Source of the DNA: Ascidia mentula
Lineage: Eukaryota > Chordata > Ascidiacea > Phlebobranchia > Ascidiidae
Reading direction: 5' to 3'
Assembly (NCBI GenBank): GCA_947561715.1
Contig: OX387200.1
Location: 22,658,201-22,722,200 of the forward strand
Length of the DNA stretch: 64,000 nucleotides
Positions 1 through 11,264 of this stretch are shown piece after piece; the stretch's first letter is position 1, and every line of letters begins with the position of its first letter. Under the pieces are notes generated by a model. It did not search any database. It worked only from the letters and a program-made list of their open reading frames with translations, and had not been told where the DNA came from. The position numbers were made by a program, and so were the translations under genes.

Positions 1-52
1 GAAAAATACAAATGTATGGCTTTCACCCTAAACTAAGTATTGGTTGTTTCAG

Positions 53-3000
53 ATGGATGCTGGCGTTTCATATCTTACAACCAACACAGGGAGTGTTTCA
101 TTTGCTAGCACCACCAAGTGGTCAGTTGGAGAAATATTAATCAGGTCATCGGCCAATATTGCTGTCTCTGATAAGTTCATTATTGAGGTAAAAATTCAAC
201 CTCAATCATTGTGGCTGTTGTTAAAAAACTTCTAGGTTTGTTTTTAGCTGACCTCAGTAGAGTTTTTGAATGGCCATTCTTCTGAAGTTCCCCCGTCCAT
301 TTCAAAACAATATTCTAAAACATCAGTTAGAGTACCCCCTGATGTGGGAAATCCCCAGGTGGGATTTTTCCATACTGTCGTACATGTTACAGATGGTAAG
401 AACCCCCCATAACACCATTTCTCTTGATAATTTTGTTGATTTTGTTTCAGTTTCACGTGGAATTTGCACCATAGAAGTGACTCGGACTGGTCTGTATGGA
501 TCTGTTATGGTTCACTGGTCATCAGGTTATCCTGTCAGGCGAGTACCACTAGGTGTCACACAAGGGCGCACTTTGCCCTCTTCTGGAGTCTTCTCAATGG
601 ACAATTTGCAACCATCAACAAACTTTACACTGAAGGTTAGTAATAGAAATGTGATTTCAACAAATTATTAGAGAAGCCTTTGTAGGTTTTGCAAAGCAGT
701 AATGATGCATTCGCTCTCTCCATCACTCACCTCCACACTGTGGCCGGAGGAGGTGCGTCTGTGATGAGTCATCGTGACATGACAGAAATTGAACCTTGTG
801 GAGCAATTAGGTTTGCAGGCTTTTCTCAAAGAATCACAGTCAGTAGAAATCAACGAAAGGTAAGGATTCTTTTGCTTTATGCAGCATTGTACCCTGTTGT
901 GTTTGCTGTGTGTAAAAATCTATTAAATATATTAAAGATGATTTTTTGCATTAAGCTAAACTTGACAGTGGAGCGATTGTTCGGAAGCCGTTATGACATC
1001 ATAATCCTATACACAATCAAATCAGACACGGCACGTATTGGTCATGACTTTGCTTATCCTGTTGATGGCGTTATAAGAATGGAAGGCGGAAAAAATGAAG
1101 CCATGATTGAAATAAGTTTGATTGAAAGTTCTGTCCCAGAACAGAGCAAGAAATTCTTTGTTAATCTCACGACGTCATCCCAACCTCAAGACATCTATGC
1201 AGGTTCACAGCTTTCTAGCATGTCACCTAATCTGGAACCAAACATCTGTTGTATAGGTCGCTCACCTCGAATTATCAGAGAACAAAGCATCAGCGAGGTA
1301 AAGATTGCAGAATCCACAGATGTACGAGGAGTTTTTTCCTTCAGTGATGTCACAATTAGGGCACAGGAAGATCAGAAAGATAATACACAAGTTCTTGTTC
1401 TAATGTTGAAAATAAACAGACAAGGTGAAAAGATTTCTTATAAATGTTCAATTTAAATTTTGACTCTTGGTTGATGTTAAGTTGGGACATTTGGCGAGGT
1501 TGGGGTCATTGCTTCAACCTTTGGTGGGGGAGAAGGTTGGCAAGATGACATTTTCATGCCAAGAAGTCGCCAAAAAAACATTAAAAAAGCATTGGCAGGA
1601 TTGGATTATGAAGAAAGACAAACTGATGTTCAGTTCCAAGTAAGCTATTTTAACTCAGTATTTGGAATTTCTAATCAAACACTTATTTAAGGATGGGCAA
1701 ACAAAAGCATACATTCCTCTTGTTATTTTGGATGATAATTTGCCGGAACCTGATGAGGTTTTCTTTATTCGTCTTCATTCTGCCACTGGAGGAGCTAGAG
1801 TGGATAGCTCAAGAGCTATTTGTAGTATTATTATAGAGGCCAATGACCTCCCAAATGGAATGCTTGGTTTTGCAAAAAAAAGTAAAATTACATCTAGCAA
1901 ATATTACAGTAGCACAGATATGTCAGAATTAAAACATTTTAAATTATTGTTTTTCTTGTGTAATAAATGATGCCACCATACCAAAAAGGTTGAAAATTTG
2001 ATCCTAATGTTTGTGACCTTGTGTTTAGACTTTGTAATCGATGAGGATAGTCCAACAAGAAGTGTGAAATTAAAACTGACTCGGAAACATGCTTATGGGG
2101 ATGCTATTATCCAGTGGAGGGCAATCAAGAGTTTTCAAACATTACCACCAGATGTCCTACCAACTAACTCCCACTTTGCATCTGGCTCCAATGAATCCAT
2201 GCAGTTGGCAAAACAATTAGAATTTACTACAGGAACTTTAAATTGTCAAGCTGAAAATCTTGATTGTTACATCACAATTACTTTAAAGGATGATAATGTA
2301 ATGAATTTGAAAGTAAATCGTTTTAGTTATTTTATTTGTTGTTTTCTTTTGCAGATTGCTGAATTTTCTAATTATTTTTATGTGGTTATTCATGGAGTTA
2401 GTGAGGGTGCCGGGGTGGATGAACTTCGAAACGTTGCAAACGTGACAGTGTTGGATAGTGACTCTCCTCATGGAAAATTCCAGTTTGCTCTTTCCTCCAG
2501 GTTTCACTAAACTGTGTGAACTTTTGTATTTTCATCAACTTAGTATTTTGTAGATTGGTGGTTGTGGCAAAAGGAAGAGATTCTGTAACTTTGACCATTG
2601 AAAGATTGGGTGGAACATCAACTCCTGCTATTGTTGAAGTTGAATCCCGACAACTACAGCGTGTTGTTTCTCTTGCCGGTTTAATGTTTTATCCTGCTGT
2701 TGCAGACCTTGATTTCCATCATTCTCAACAATTTGTTGAATTTCGACCAGGGCAGGTCTTGATATAAATTTATATTCCAATATGCGATATATATCAGTTT
2801 GCGATATAAGAAATCATTTTCTTACAGACAGAAGTTTTGGTAACCATTGACCTTGTATCGACCTTGTCCTCGGCAAACCCTTTTCCTCAGATGTTCCAAG
2901 TTCATCTTGATTTATCAAATGGTGAAAGTGAGATTAGTAAAACTTTCCACACATCGAATGTGACAATTATTGAATCACAAGAAAACAATAAGTTTTGGGC

Positions 3001-6000
3001 TGCCTACCAATCACTCCAACAGGTACCTGCAAGCTGTTGTGTTTTAGAGTTAGATCAATATTAATTGGTCATTGAAATTATGTGGTTGCAACTTTCACTT
3101 TACAACTTGGGTCTGATTATCAGAATTTGGATGATTCTGTGATTCAAAATTCACTCAAACAACTTCACGGACTTATCGGTGAAAACCTTAACCATGATCA
3201 GGTTAGAATTCTTCATGAATGCTTGAATCAATTTTTGAAAGAAGGAAAGAAAAGGAGACTTTCTGACAACGTCTTGCAAGAAATGTACACACTTTTCTGT
3301 CAGGTATTTGTGTCACAACCTAGCTTTTATTATACAAAACATTTTGTTCCAATGTTTGTTTTGATAATGAAGACACAAACATTAATTAAAGAAACATTTT
3401 AGTTGTTGGATCCTCAGCGTCTGGATGCTGTCCATGGGTATTTCCCCCTTTCAACGTTATTTGATGAATTTGCATTAATCTTATTGACAGAGAGTGATTG
3501 TATGTCATCTCATGCCACAACGCACACTATGGATACATGCAGTTATGCAACAGTCAAGGTGATTACAAGCACATACATTAGTAAACCCTCCCAAATTTTT
3601 AACTAGTTTTGTTTAAATTTTGCTGATGAATTCATGCAGAAGACCGTTTTGTCAAACAAAATTATCACATGTGTTTGAAGGAAAGTTTTAGTTAAATTTA
3701 ATATTACCTTAACCCTGCTCGAACCTCAACAGCAAGTTACAGTTACTGTGAAACTGGTCATATTTTGATAAAAGTACCAACCATTGTTTAGAGCTCTCGT
3801 TCATATCCGCAACTCATCAATGGATTGGTGTTTCACAGCAAGGACAGAAACTTTTTTCAGGTATTATTGTTGGGCTGATTTATTTGTTGGCAACATTTTA
3901 TCCAAAGGTTTATTTTTCAGCTTCCATCAAATCTACTCAACGTGGAGAAGCACGGCGTTGGGGGAAGCGATCCAAAATGTTTCAATGTTTATTTTGTTGA
4001 TTACTCCAGCCAACTCTGGTTTGAAGTTGCAGAGGAAATAGTATGTAGTGTGTGGCTTTCAGTTAAGAGTTATTGTATTTGGTTTGTGGTTTAGGGTGTA
4101 ATGGGCAACAAGATATTTTCAGTCGGTATTGATTCAAGTGAAATCAATACATTGTCATCGCCAGTGAGGTATAGGATTTACACAAAAGATTTAAGAATTT
4201 CACCAAAGGGTGCTGAGTGTGTTCTGTGGAATGAGGTGGGTCTGCACTGGATAATAATCATGTTCCATTTATTAATGATTTTTTTCAGGCTTCATCTCGC
4301 TGGTTATCTGGTTCACGTGATATGTGTCATGTGATAGATGATACATCAAACTTTGTTGAATGTGAATGCCATCACATGTCGGTGTATGCAGCAAGAGGCC
4401 CAACTGATAACCTGGCCGGATACAACGAGGTTTCCTTACATTACATTTAATATATTCTTGTGATAACAAATTCTTTTCCAGGCAACTTATGCTGCTTGTT
4501 TCATTGTGATGGTCGGGGCTTTGTTAAGTGTTCTCAGTCACCATTTCTGCTCTAAACAAACAACATTTGCCACAAAACTTCTCATACACATGTTGTTTGC
4601 ATGCGCAATCACCCAGGTTGGTAATGTGAGTTAGGTCGGTGGAAGTAGATTAACCTCGAGTTGTTTCAGTTTATATTTGTGGTTGCTGCATTGGTTAGCA
4701 AACAACTCAATGTCGAAGGTTGTGCAGCGCTGGCTATAACCCTTCACTACTTTTGGTTGGCACAATTCACATGGATTTTTATGCAATCTATCAACATTTT
4801 GCAGGTAGCACCAAACTTGGTGAAATGTTAAACAGAAACTTCATAATATTTTACTCAAAAGGTTTTGGTATTGAACAATGAAAACACCCATAGACTTTAT
4901 GTTGTACACTTTGTCCTTGGTTGGGGATTTCCAGCAATAATCATTCTTCTTTATGTAATGATAATGTATGCATTGGGATCAAAATCACTCCAGCAAAGTT
5001 ACGGAGATGTTTACCAAAATGGGGACATGTGAGTCATTGGGTTCTAGCAAATTGATGGAATCCCTGCTTTAACAAAAACTTATTTACAGATGTATGATAA
5101 GGAACTTGTATGGAGCACTTCTTGGAGCTGTTGCACCAGCATTTCTTTGTCTTGTGGCTCCATTTGTTGTTGGTTTGCATCTTTATCAAAGTGATGGCGC
5201 GTGGAAACAATATGATGATATATTCAAGGGAAGATACAACGCTTCAGGTCAACATATGAAGCTTTTGAAACAAAACACCCACATTTTATTTGAATGGGAT
5301 TTCCTTTTATTTCCAGAAGTTCCATTGTTATTCTGCTCATTTTTTCTCATTGCGATAACATGGTTATTTGGGGGAATTCACCTAGGTTTTGGACAAATGT
5401 GGATGTTGGTGTTATTCGTTATATTCAACTTTTTCCTGGTATTATTTCTATCCAGCAACATTTTGACAAGTCTAAAATATTGTTTGATTTGGAAGGGTTT
5501 TTTTTTGTTGGTTACTTATGGGATTCTCCACAATGAACTTGTGAGATCTACAAAAGCTGTGTATGAAGAATCACCCAAAAAAATTGCTGTCCAAAATGAT
5601 CTACAATCATATCCAGAATGTTCGTTTTTTGTCATATACCAATGTCATGTGACATTATCGTAATTCATTTGAAATTCTTTTGTAGTAAATTATGGGACAA
5701 GTGCAAGTTTTGGAAGCCACCCACCTTCAGTATCAGGACTTCAACATAAAACAACTCAATCATTTGAGGTTGGTCTCCAAACACTAAACAAATAATTTTT
5801 ATTAGGTTTATATTTTTGTGAGAAGGAAAGGTGGGATGAGGGGGGAGATGAAGATGCAGAGTTTGATGACCTGATGTTCGCCCTCAATAATGGTAACATT
5901 TCCACAATTGTATTGATTGGTGGCAGGACAAATACATAAAACATACTTACTACAATTATAGATAAGCTTAGGTTGAAACAGTGGCCATATGTACCCAGCT

Positions 6001-6190
6001 CACTAAATTCATATTATTTACTCCATGCTTAATATTACTTTCAGGTTCACAAGAGGGTCTGGACAATATAGAGGAAACTAAACTGGCCTCGTCTGAATCA
6101 AGCCTTTCATCTCACAAATCTGTGAGAGATCCTCAACCACTGGGTGGCAGCAAAGGCTTGCCACTTCCCATACATGACACCCATTTGTGA
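53..6190 (+). CDS. ADGRV1: ADGRV1 (VLGR1/GPR98), 3' part: Calx-beta repeats, GPS, 7TM and tail
   Basis: The 5' part lies outside the window. Exons: 53-187, 248-395, 451-635, 686-859, 956-1424, 1482-1639, 1692-1881, 2029-2297, 2355-2500, 2554-2755, 2828-3022, 3124-3303, 3403-3558, 3733-3756 (tentative), 3792-3860, 3921-4040, 4095-4235, 4289-4429, 4482-4616, 4670-4804, 4862-5028, 5090-5247, 5317-5398, 5456-5619, 5686-5768, 5823-5892, 6045-6190; all phases agree, giving about 1,413 residues. Roughly five Calx-beta (calcium-binding beta-sandwich) repeats come first, e.g. ILDDNLPEPDEVFFIRL. A GPS follows (CVLWNE...W...C...FVECECHHMS), then seven hydrophobic segments, e.g. AAFLCLV-like helix 5 and KGFFLLVTYGILHNE in helix 7. 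The cytoplasmic tail has EFDDLMFALNNG and ends in DTHL, a class I PDZ ligand. In vertebrates this is the giant adhesion receptor of hair-cell ankle links and photoreceptors. Identification is very secure; the 24-nt exon and the first acceptor are the weakest points. Confidence 0.95.
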
Positions 6191-6366
6191 TTGTGAATAT
6201 CTGAAATTGTAAATAACTATTCACAATTTGTATATTGCTCTTCTTGCCCAATGCTGTTTTGTGAGAAGCAACTCAAATATATGTGTAGTAATTTCCTCAG
6301 TATGGATTTTTGTGACATTGGTCAAAAACAACTTGTTTTACTGGGAAGGTTATAAAACATAAATAC

Positions 6367-6372
6367 AATAAA
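6367..6372 (+). terminator. poly(A) signal AATAAA of ADGRV1
   Basis: A canonical AATAAA lies 177 bases after the ADGRV1 stop. Cleavage 10-25 bases downstream would fall at or inside the last codons of the convergent AASDHPPT gene. Confidence 0.7.
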
Positions 6373-6389
6373 AACGCAGCAAAAATAAT

Positions 6390-7220
6390 CTACAGTTTTT
6401 TAGTTTTTATTGGTTTGTAAAAACTGATTCTGAAATCTTCGTCAATTTTGGTATCGGTTGCTTCCAGAGGAATCATTTTTTTTCCTAAATCCAAAAATGT
6501 AGGAAAGATAAAATCTGATGTTTCCATGTTCATTTTAACATTTTCAGCAATTGCAATACAGTGTTCTTTCAACATTATTTCCTTGAAACTCCAATCTTTC
6601 TGCTGGCAATTATCTCTGAAGAGCAAAGTGTCGTATGCAAACGTTTTGTCCGTTATTTCTGATTTGGAAACGAAACTTAAAGAAAGAAGTGGGAAACTAA
6701 TACCATCACCTGTTGCTTTTACATAACTCTCTTTTAGACACCAATGTCTGTAAAAGCTTTTCATTTTTTCAGAATCACTTTGGTAGCTACAAATTTTTCC
6801 CCATTCCTGTTCGGTAAACTGTCGATTCATCAAACTGAAAAACTTTTGAGTATCACCGTGCTTCTCTCTTGTGTCCATTACATCAATCCCAACCATTGAG
6901 TGGTTGTTTGCTGCAACCACTACATAATCACCCTGGTGGGATGCATTGAAGAAAGCTTTGTGCTCTGATTCTAGGTATGGTTTGCCTTTCAAAGTTCGCT
7001 TTAGATGAATTTGCTGCCATGTTAATGGTGTGCATATGCATAATGCATATCGTATGAGTAAGCGAGCGACTAAACTCAACTTTGCATCGTTTTTAAAACA
7101 AAATTCAGAAATTCTTTTCCTTTCTTTAAGTTCAATGCACTGTCCACAAAAAAGCCATTCAGTTTCAGTAGGAACCCAAGCTGCAGCATTAAAAGCTATT
7201 TTTATATTTCTACACGACAT
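6390..7220 (-). CDS. AASDHPPT: L-aminoadipate-semialdehyde dehydrogenase phosphopantetheinyl transferase
   Basis: A single uninterrupted frame of 276 codons. The enzyme moves 4'-phosphopantetheine from CoA to a carrier-protein serine (fatty acid synthase, mitochondrial ACP, aminoadipate dehydrogenase) in the cytosol. Family signatures are present: WVPTETEWL near the N-terminus, the substrate loop ASHQGDYVVVAA, the metal-binding GIDVMD, and the second catalytic motif FYRHWCLKESYVKA with the WxxKES core. Length fits the human protein of about 309 residues. I chose the Met at 7220-7218 because homology starts just after it; an in-frame Met at 7262 would add 14 residues encoded by what looks like a transposon terminus. 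It is intronless beside intron-rich neighbours, so it may derive from a processed copy. Its stop is only 18 bases from the ADGRV1 poly(A) signal. Confidence 0.95.
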   Translation of the reverse strand: MSCRNIKIAFNAAAWVPTETEWLFCGQCIELKERKRISEFCFKNDAKLSLVARLLIRYALCICTPLTWQQIHLKRTLKGKPYLESEHKAFFNASHQGDYVVVAANNHSMVGIDVMDTREKHGDTQKFFSLMNRQFTEQEWGKICSYQSDSEKMKSFYRHWCLKESYVKATGDGISFPLLSLSFVSKSEITDKTFAYDTLLFRDNCQQKDWSFKEIMLKEHCIAIAENVKMNMETSDFIFPTFLDLGKKMIPLEATDTKIDEDFRISFYKPIKTKKL

Positions 7221-8289
7221 TGTAATTTCAAAATTCGCACAAAGCACAAGATTTATCATCAACTACTGTCATCCTGGCGGAATCGAAGAAAAAAACTATC
7301 ATTAAAAGTTTCCGTGCCATTAAGCAGCGTTTCACGAGTGGGTTCCAGTGATACATTCAATACTGTTGTCATTCTGGCAGAATCCGTGTATCTTTCTTCG
7401 AAAAAAAGCGTTCCGCACCAATAATCACCATGTCTAATTATTTGAAATTTGAAACAAAAACAAACTGGACAGTAAGTACACACAAATTAATGGCAGCAAT
7501 TTCCACATTTTACGTCACATTCAACATCGTGCCAAAATACTTTCCGCCCCCTATAATTTTTTAAAATCTCTGTATCTTTTAAGAATCTAGTGCTGATTAA
7601 CGGGAAAACAATTAAAACCGGTAATCGCAGGTCACTCACAATTACTATTTGTGACATAGGTCTACGCAGGTTTTTTCCCCTTCGCGTGAACGTGATTCAT
7701 TCGTTTCTCAAAAACGTGATGCATTTGTATGGTGTTAGTCCAGTTTTTCGCAGAAATATTTAACCACCGAAAATGAGAATCATTTTGCAATCCTTTGTGT
7801 GCTGTACGTTAGGGTAACAAAGAAACATCTACACCCTATTAACATGCGTGTTGCCACAGGCTTCTGATATTTTTAAGTTTTTGACGTTGAAGTCGTGCGT
7901 TTTATGGTTTCTATTGGGTAGTTTCTGTGCATTAACTGTTTCTATACAAACACTTTGCAGATTCAAGTCGACTTGATCTGGTATGGCTGACACTTATTTG
8001 CAAATCCGTTTTATTTTGTAGGTGATGCAGAGCAATTACGTTTTCCGTAATGTGCCCATGCTTTATCAAATAAACATGCACTCACAAGTAACTGTAAAGT
8101 TTTCTTAGCGTTCAAATAGTATCAGCAAAATGCTAATAACAGCGTAAAATTTCAATGTAAATAACGTAAGTGTCCTCAATATACAACAAATCAAAACGAA
8201 ATGGCCATTGAAAACTTTGAACTAGAATTCATCCATTCAACCAATCTGTCACGTCTGAATTGTGTTAAGTGCATACAGATGGCCACTGC

Positions 8290-8406
8290 GGTTACGACCT
8301 TTTAGGTCTCATCAGTGCAGCTGGTGTGACTATTAGACGATTTTGAAGACCAAACAGCCAAGCAAAGACCGTGGTGACTATGCAATGAGACCTAAAAGGT
8401 CGTAAC
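8290..8406. repeat. Imperfect hairpin with two hammerhead-like core motifs
   Basis: On the minus strand CTGATGAGACCTAAAAGGTC is followed by GTAAC; on the plus strand at 8382-8406 a degenerate copy reads CAATGAGACCTAAAAGGTC then GTAAC. The two copies face each other and can pair. CTGATGA + short stem + GAAA is the hammerhead core; here GAAA is GTAA, so activity is doubtful. Confidence 0.4.
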
Positions 8407-8699
8407 ATATCAAAATTTTTGTGGTGACTATACAGTCAAAATAGTTGATACTCATCTATTAAACAAGCAAAGGGTTTAATATTATGTTTTATGGCACGCC
8501 CGTCATTTGTGTGTGAAATAGAAATATAAGCAGTGAGCACTAGTCCCTTCAACTACCTTTTCATGTGCACAAAAGCCAGAACTAGATTTTTGACAGTCAA
8601 TTGGTGTACACATTAAGAGGCAAATACAAGGTACAAAGAATATTCTTTATAACCCCAAAATCTTCCATTTTTATTGGAATAGCGATACTGCAACACAGT

Positions 8700-9105
8700 C
8701 ATTCTGATGGAATACCTGGGATTCGCACCGATTTTAATTGTTTTCTCGTTAATCAGCACTAGATTCTTGACAGATACAAAGATTTAAAAAAAATTATATG
8801 TGGCGGAAAGTATTTTGGCACGCGGTTGAATGTGACGTACACCCCCTAGCAAAACACGCAAAATCGCTTGTGTTTGAAGTCATTCTGATGGAATACCTGG
8901 GATTCGTACCGATTTTAATTGTTTTCTCGTTAATCAGCACTAGATTCTTGATAGATACAAAGATTTTGAAAAAAATATAGGGGGCGGAAAGTATTTTGGC
9001 ACGCGGTTGAATGTGACGTACCCCCCCTAGCAAAACACGCAAAATCGTTTGTGTTTGAAGTCATTCTCATGAAAAACGTGGGATTTGCTGCCGTTAATTT
9101 TGTGT
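8700..9105. repeat. 181-bp tandem repeat, 2.2 copies
   Basis: The segment starting CATTCTGATGGAATACCTGG at 8700 recurs at 8881 and, degenerate, at 9062, a period of 181 bases. Each unit contains GTTAATCAGCACTAGATTCTT and the GGCGGAAAGTATTTTGGCAC block. It is an expanded part of the right arm of the surrounding foldback; the left arm holds one copy in reverse (about 7500-7650). Confidence 0.85.
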
Positions 9106-9447
9106 ACTAACTGTCCAGTTTGATTTTGGTTTAAATAATTAGACGTACTGTGATTCATAGACAGAACAAACACGTTTGTATCTTACAAACCAGCTCGTGA
9201 AATGGTGATCATTGGAACGGAACGCTTTTTTCGAAGAAACATATTCGGATTCTGCCAGAATGACAATAGTTTTTTTTTGTAACCTCGGATGAAAAGAAAT
9301 CTTTTGGTCTCCAAATTCATATTGATCATACCCAAAACTGAATGAAAATGTTGCAGCAAAAAAGCAAGTTGCGGAATGTAAGATGCGTGTATATATTATA
9401 TAAAAGTATACACCTGCTGTGTTATTAATTAGGAGATAAACTGGTTG

Positions 9448-10622
9448 ATGGAAAGTGAGCTTCCGGTAGTTTTAGACCATGTTCATAAGCTTGTGTCTCA
9501 ATGTTTAAAGTCTTCAACATCAACTATTTCAAACAAATATCATCTTAAATGCACTTCTTCAACAACGTAAGTTTATATCCATGTTAAAATCTTGTATTGC
9601 ATTTTTTTCAAAACATTTTTGGACTAATTAGGCTAAATGTTAATGCTGTATTTGTAGCGGAACAGAAATAGTCAGGGGAAGTTTAATTCTACATCAAGAC
9701 ACACTTTGTGGAATGGAAATTTTTATGAAACCAAGCAAGCCCATTGCAACAATAAAAGCATCATTTCGTAGCGACAAACAATGGAAGCTTCAACAGGTTT
9801 GGTGCATCAAGAGAAATTACAGCTTTGCATCAAATTTCTTTTGATGTACAGATCCAAGATGCAGTGAACCATCTAAAAGCAGTTAGTCAAATTATTGACA
9901 CAGTTATAATTGAGCAACAATGTGTTTCCCACTGTGCGGAAGGAATCGTTTGCATCCTTGATGCTGTAATTAAAGAATTGGTGAGATGTCAAGCCAGATT
10001 GGCCACACCTTGCAAATTATCCCTTAACTCCCTAATTGGAAGTGGATTTGCAGTAAGTATATAAACAAGCTCTTGTGTATTTTTACCACTGACTAACATT
10101 TTCAGAATTAAATTTAATAAAACTTTTCAGAAAATGTTTGTCCCCCCTTTGCCAGGCGACACACTTGTCAACTTGTTTGCTCTGGAAGACCGTTTGGTTG
10201 TAACATATTACAAAGTCCAACAGGCTCACACTAATGCATCATTAAGTCCAAACAAAAATGGGAAATTGCACCAACAGAGTCTTGCAGGCAAAGCACTTTT
10301 CCATCATGCTGGTTCAATGTTGTAAGTTGCAGCGGTTATTACATTGCCAAAATTTACTAAAAAATCCTTTCAACTCAGTGAACATGCAGGAGTTCGATAT
10401 GAAATGGCTGCTTCCAGCTCAGCAGAGTGCATTATACCAACATTAACTCACATACTTCAAACTTCCTCTTATATTCAAACAGTTTGCCAAAATCTTAAGG
10501 ACAAGGTAATTGTATATATTTTTGTTGGTTCAAACTTTAAACAGTTATAATTTTAGATTGTTATGCTCAAGCCTGTTTGGGAAAGCCCCTTTCCAACAAT
10601 CAATATTACCGATTCTTCTTGA
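9448..10622 (+). CDS. ROGDI: Protein rogdi homolog
   Basis: Six exons: 9448-9566, 9658-9796, 9852-10052, 10131-10321, 10379-10505, 10557-10622, giving 280 residues against about 287 in human. Diagnostic blocks are FRSDKQWKLQQ|IQDAVNHL, MFVPPLPGDTLVNLF, FHHAGSML|FEHAG and AECIIP...CQNLKDK. In other animals Rogdi is a leucine-zipper-like protein of the Rabconnectin-3/V-ATPase regulatory assembly, needed in neurons and mutated in Kohlschutter-Toenz syndrome; here the role is inferred from homology. The ATG is the first one in the short leader and gives an N-terminus (MESELPVVLDHVHKLV) that aligns in position with the family. The terminal exon encodes a divergent C-terminus (ESPFPTINITDSS). The gene runs away from AASDHPPT and is convergent with the NUFIP2-like gene. 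Confidence 0.95.
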
Positions 10623-11264
10623 CAGCAGAGATTCAATACATTTGTGCAAGAAGATTTTTGCAGAAGCACTGTAATACCAAACTAGCAATTGTCAGCATGT
10701 TGAGTCTCTATTATATTTACTTGCTTGTGTATCTGTTACCACCCATCAGTATTTTCTTTTTTTTAATTTATTTTTTTTATTTTTGCCCATTTAATAAATA
10801 TCCTATTCTCTGCAATCAAGACAAGCAGAAGCTCATGAAAGGTTTATTTATGGAAACAATTAAGCGAATATTTTAGTTTTTAATCCATGGTATCACAGTG
10901 TCATTGTGGTGCCTTATTATGTTATTCTATTCTTCGAATGGCAATTTTGTAAATTCACTATTACAGGTGCAGACAAACGCTTCACAAACAACAGACGTTA
11001 CGTTTGTGCAAATTTGTCAGGTTATTGTGACTTACTTAATGCTAAATTGATTACAGATTGGCACATACACGGTTTTCCTTCAGTCCCACTTAAAATATCA
11101 CCAAACACACAAGAGCTTGATAGTGTAACCATGTAACTTACTGTATCCACCAACAAAGCAATGTCGTGCTTACAACAAATATATTCAAAAGTTTAATGCA
11201 AGAAAAAAAATAGATGTTAATTAGGTGCGATCGTCAATGCCCCACAAACAATCTTTTTGCATAA
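10623..11264. other. ROGDI 3' UTR and intergenic space
   Basis: T-rich sequence with AATAAA at 10793-10798, the likely ROGDI poly(A) signal. The rest up to the stop of the convergent NUFIP2-like gene shows no supported coding sequence; a 76-codon open frame near 10906-11136 has no recognisable features. Confidence 0.6.

Larger units (their letters stand above)
7362..9270. mobile_element. 1.9-kb foldback element with long inverted arms, family A
   Basis: The left end ACTGTTGTCATTCTGGCAG and the right end (reverse complement ACTATTGTCATTCTGGCAG) are inverted copies, and homology continues inward for several hundred bases: both arms share the GCGTTCCG...AATNATCACCAT and AAACTGGACAGT segments, and a block ending in CCAAAATACTTTCCGCC. 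A second, degenerate terminus lies just outside at about 7262. I see no coding sequence inside and no clear target duplication. It fills the whole space between the divergent AASDHPPT and ROGDI genes. A further partial copy is at 24240-25160. Confidence 0.65.

Noticed and set aside
5456-5540. Possible one-base frameshift at a T-run in helix 7 of ADGRV1
   Set aside because: Using donor AT|GTGGATG at 5398 and acceptor CCAG at 5455 gives a continuous frame through KGFFLLVTYG, so no error need be assumed.
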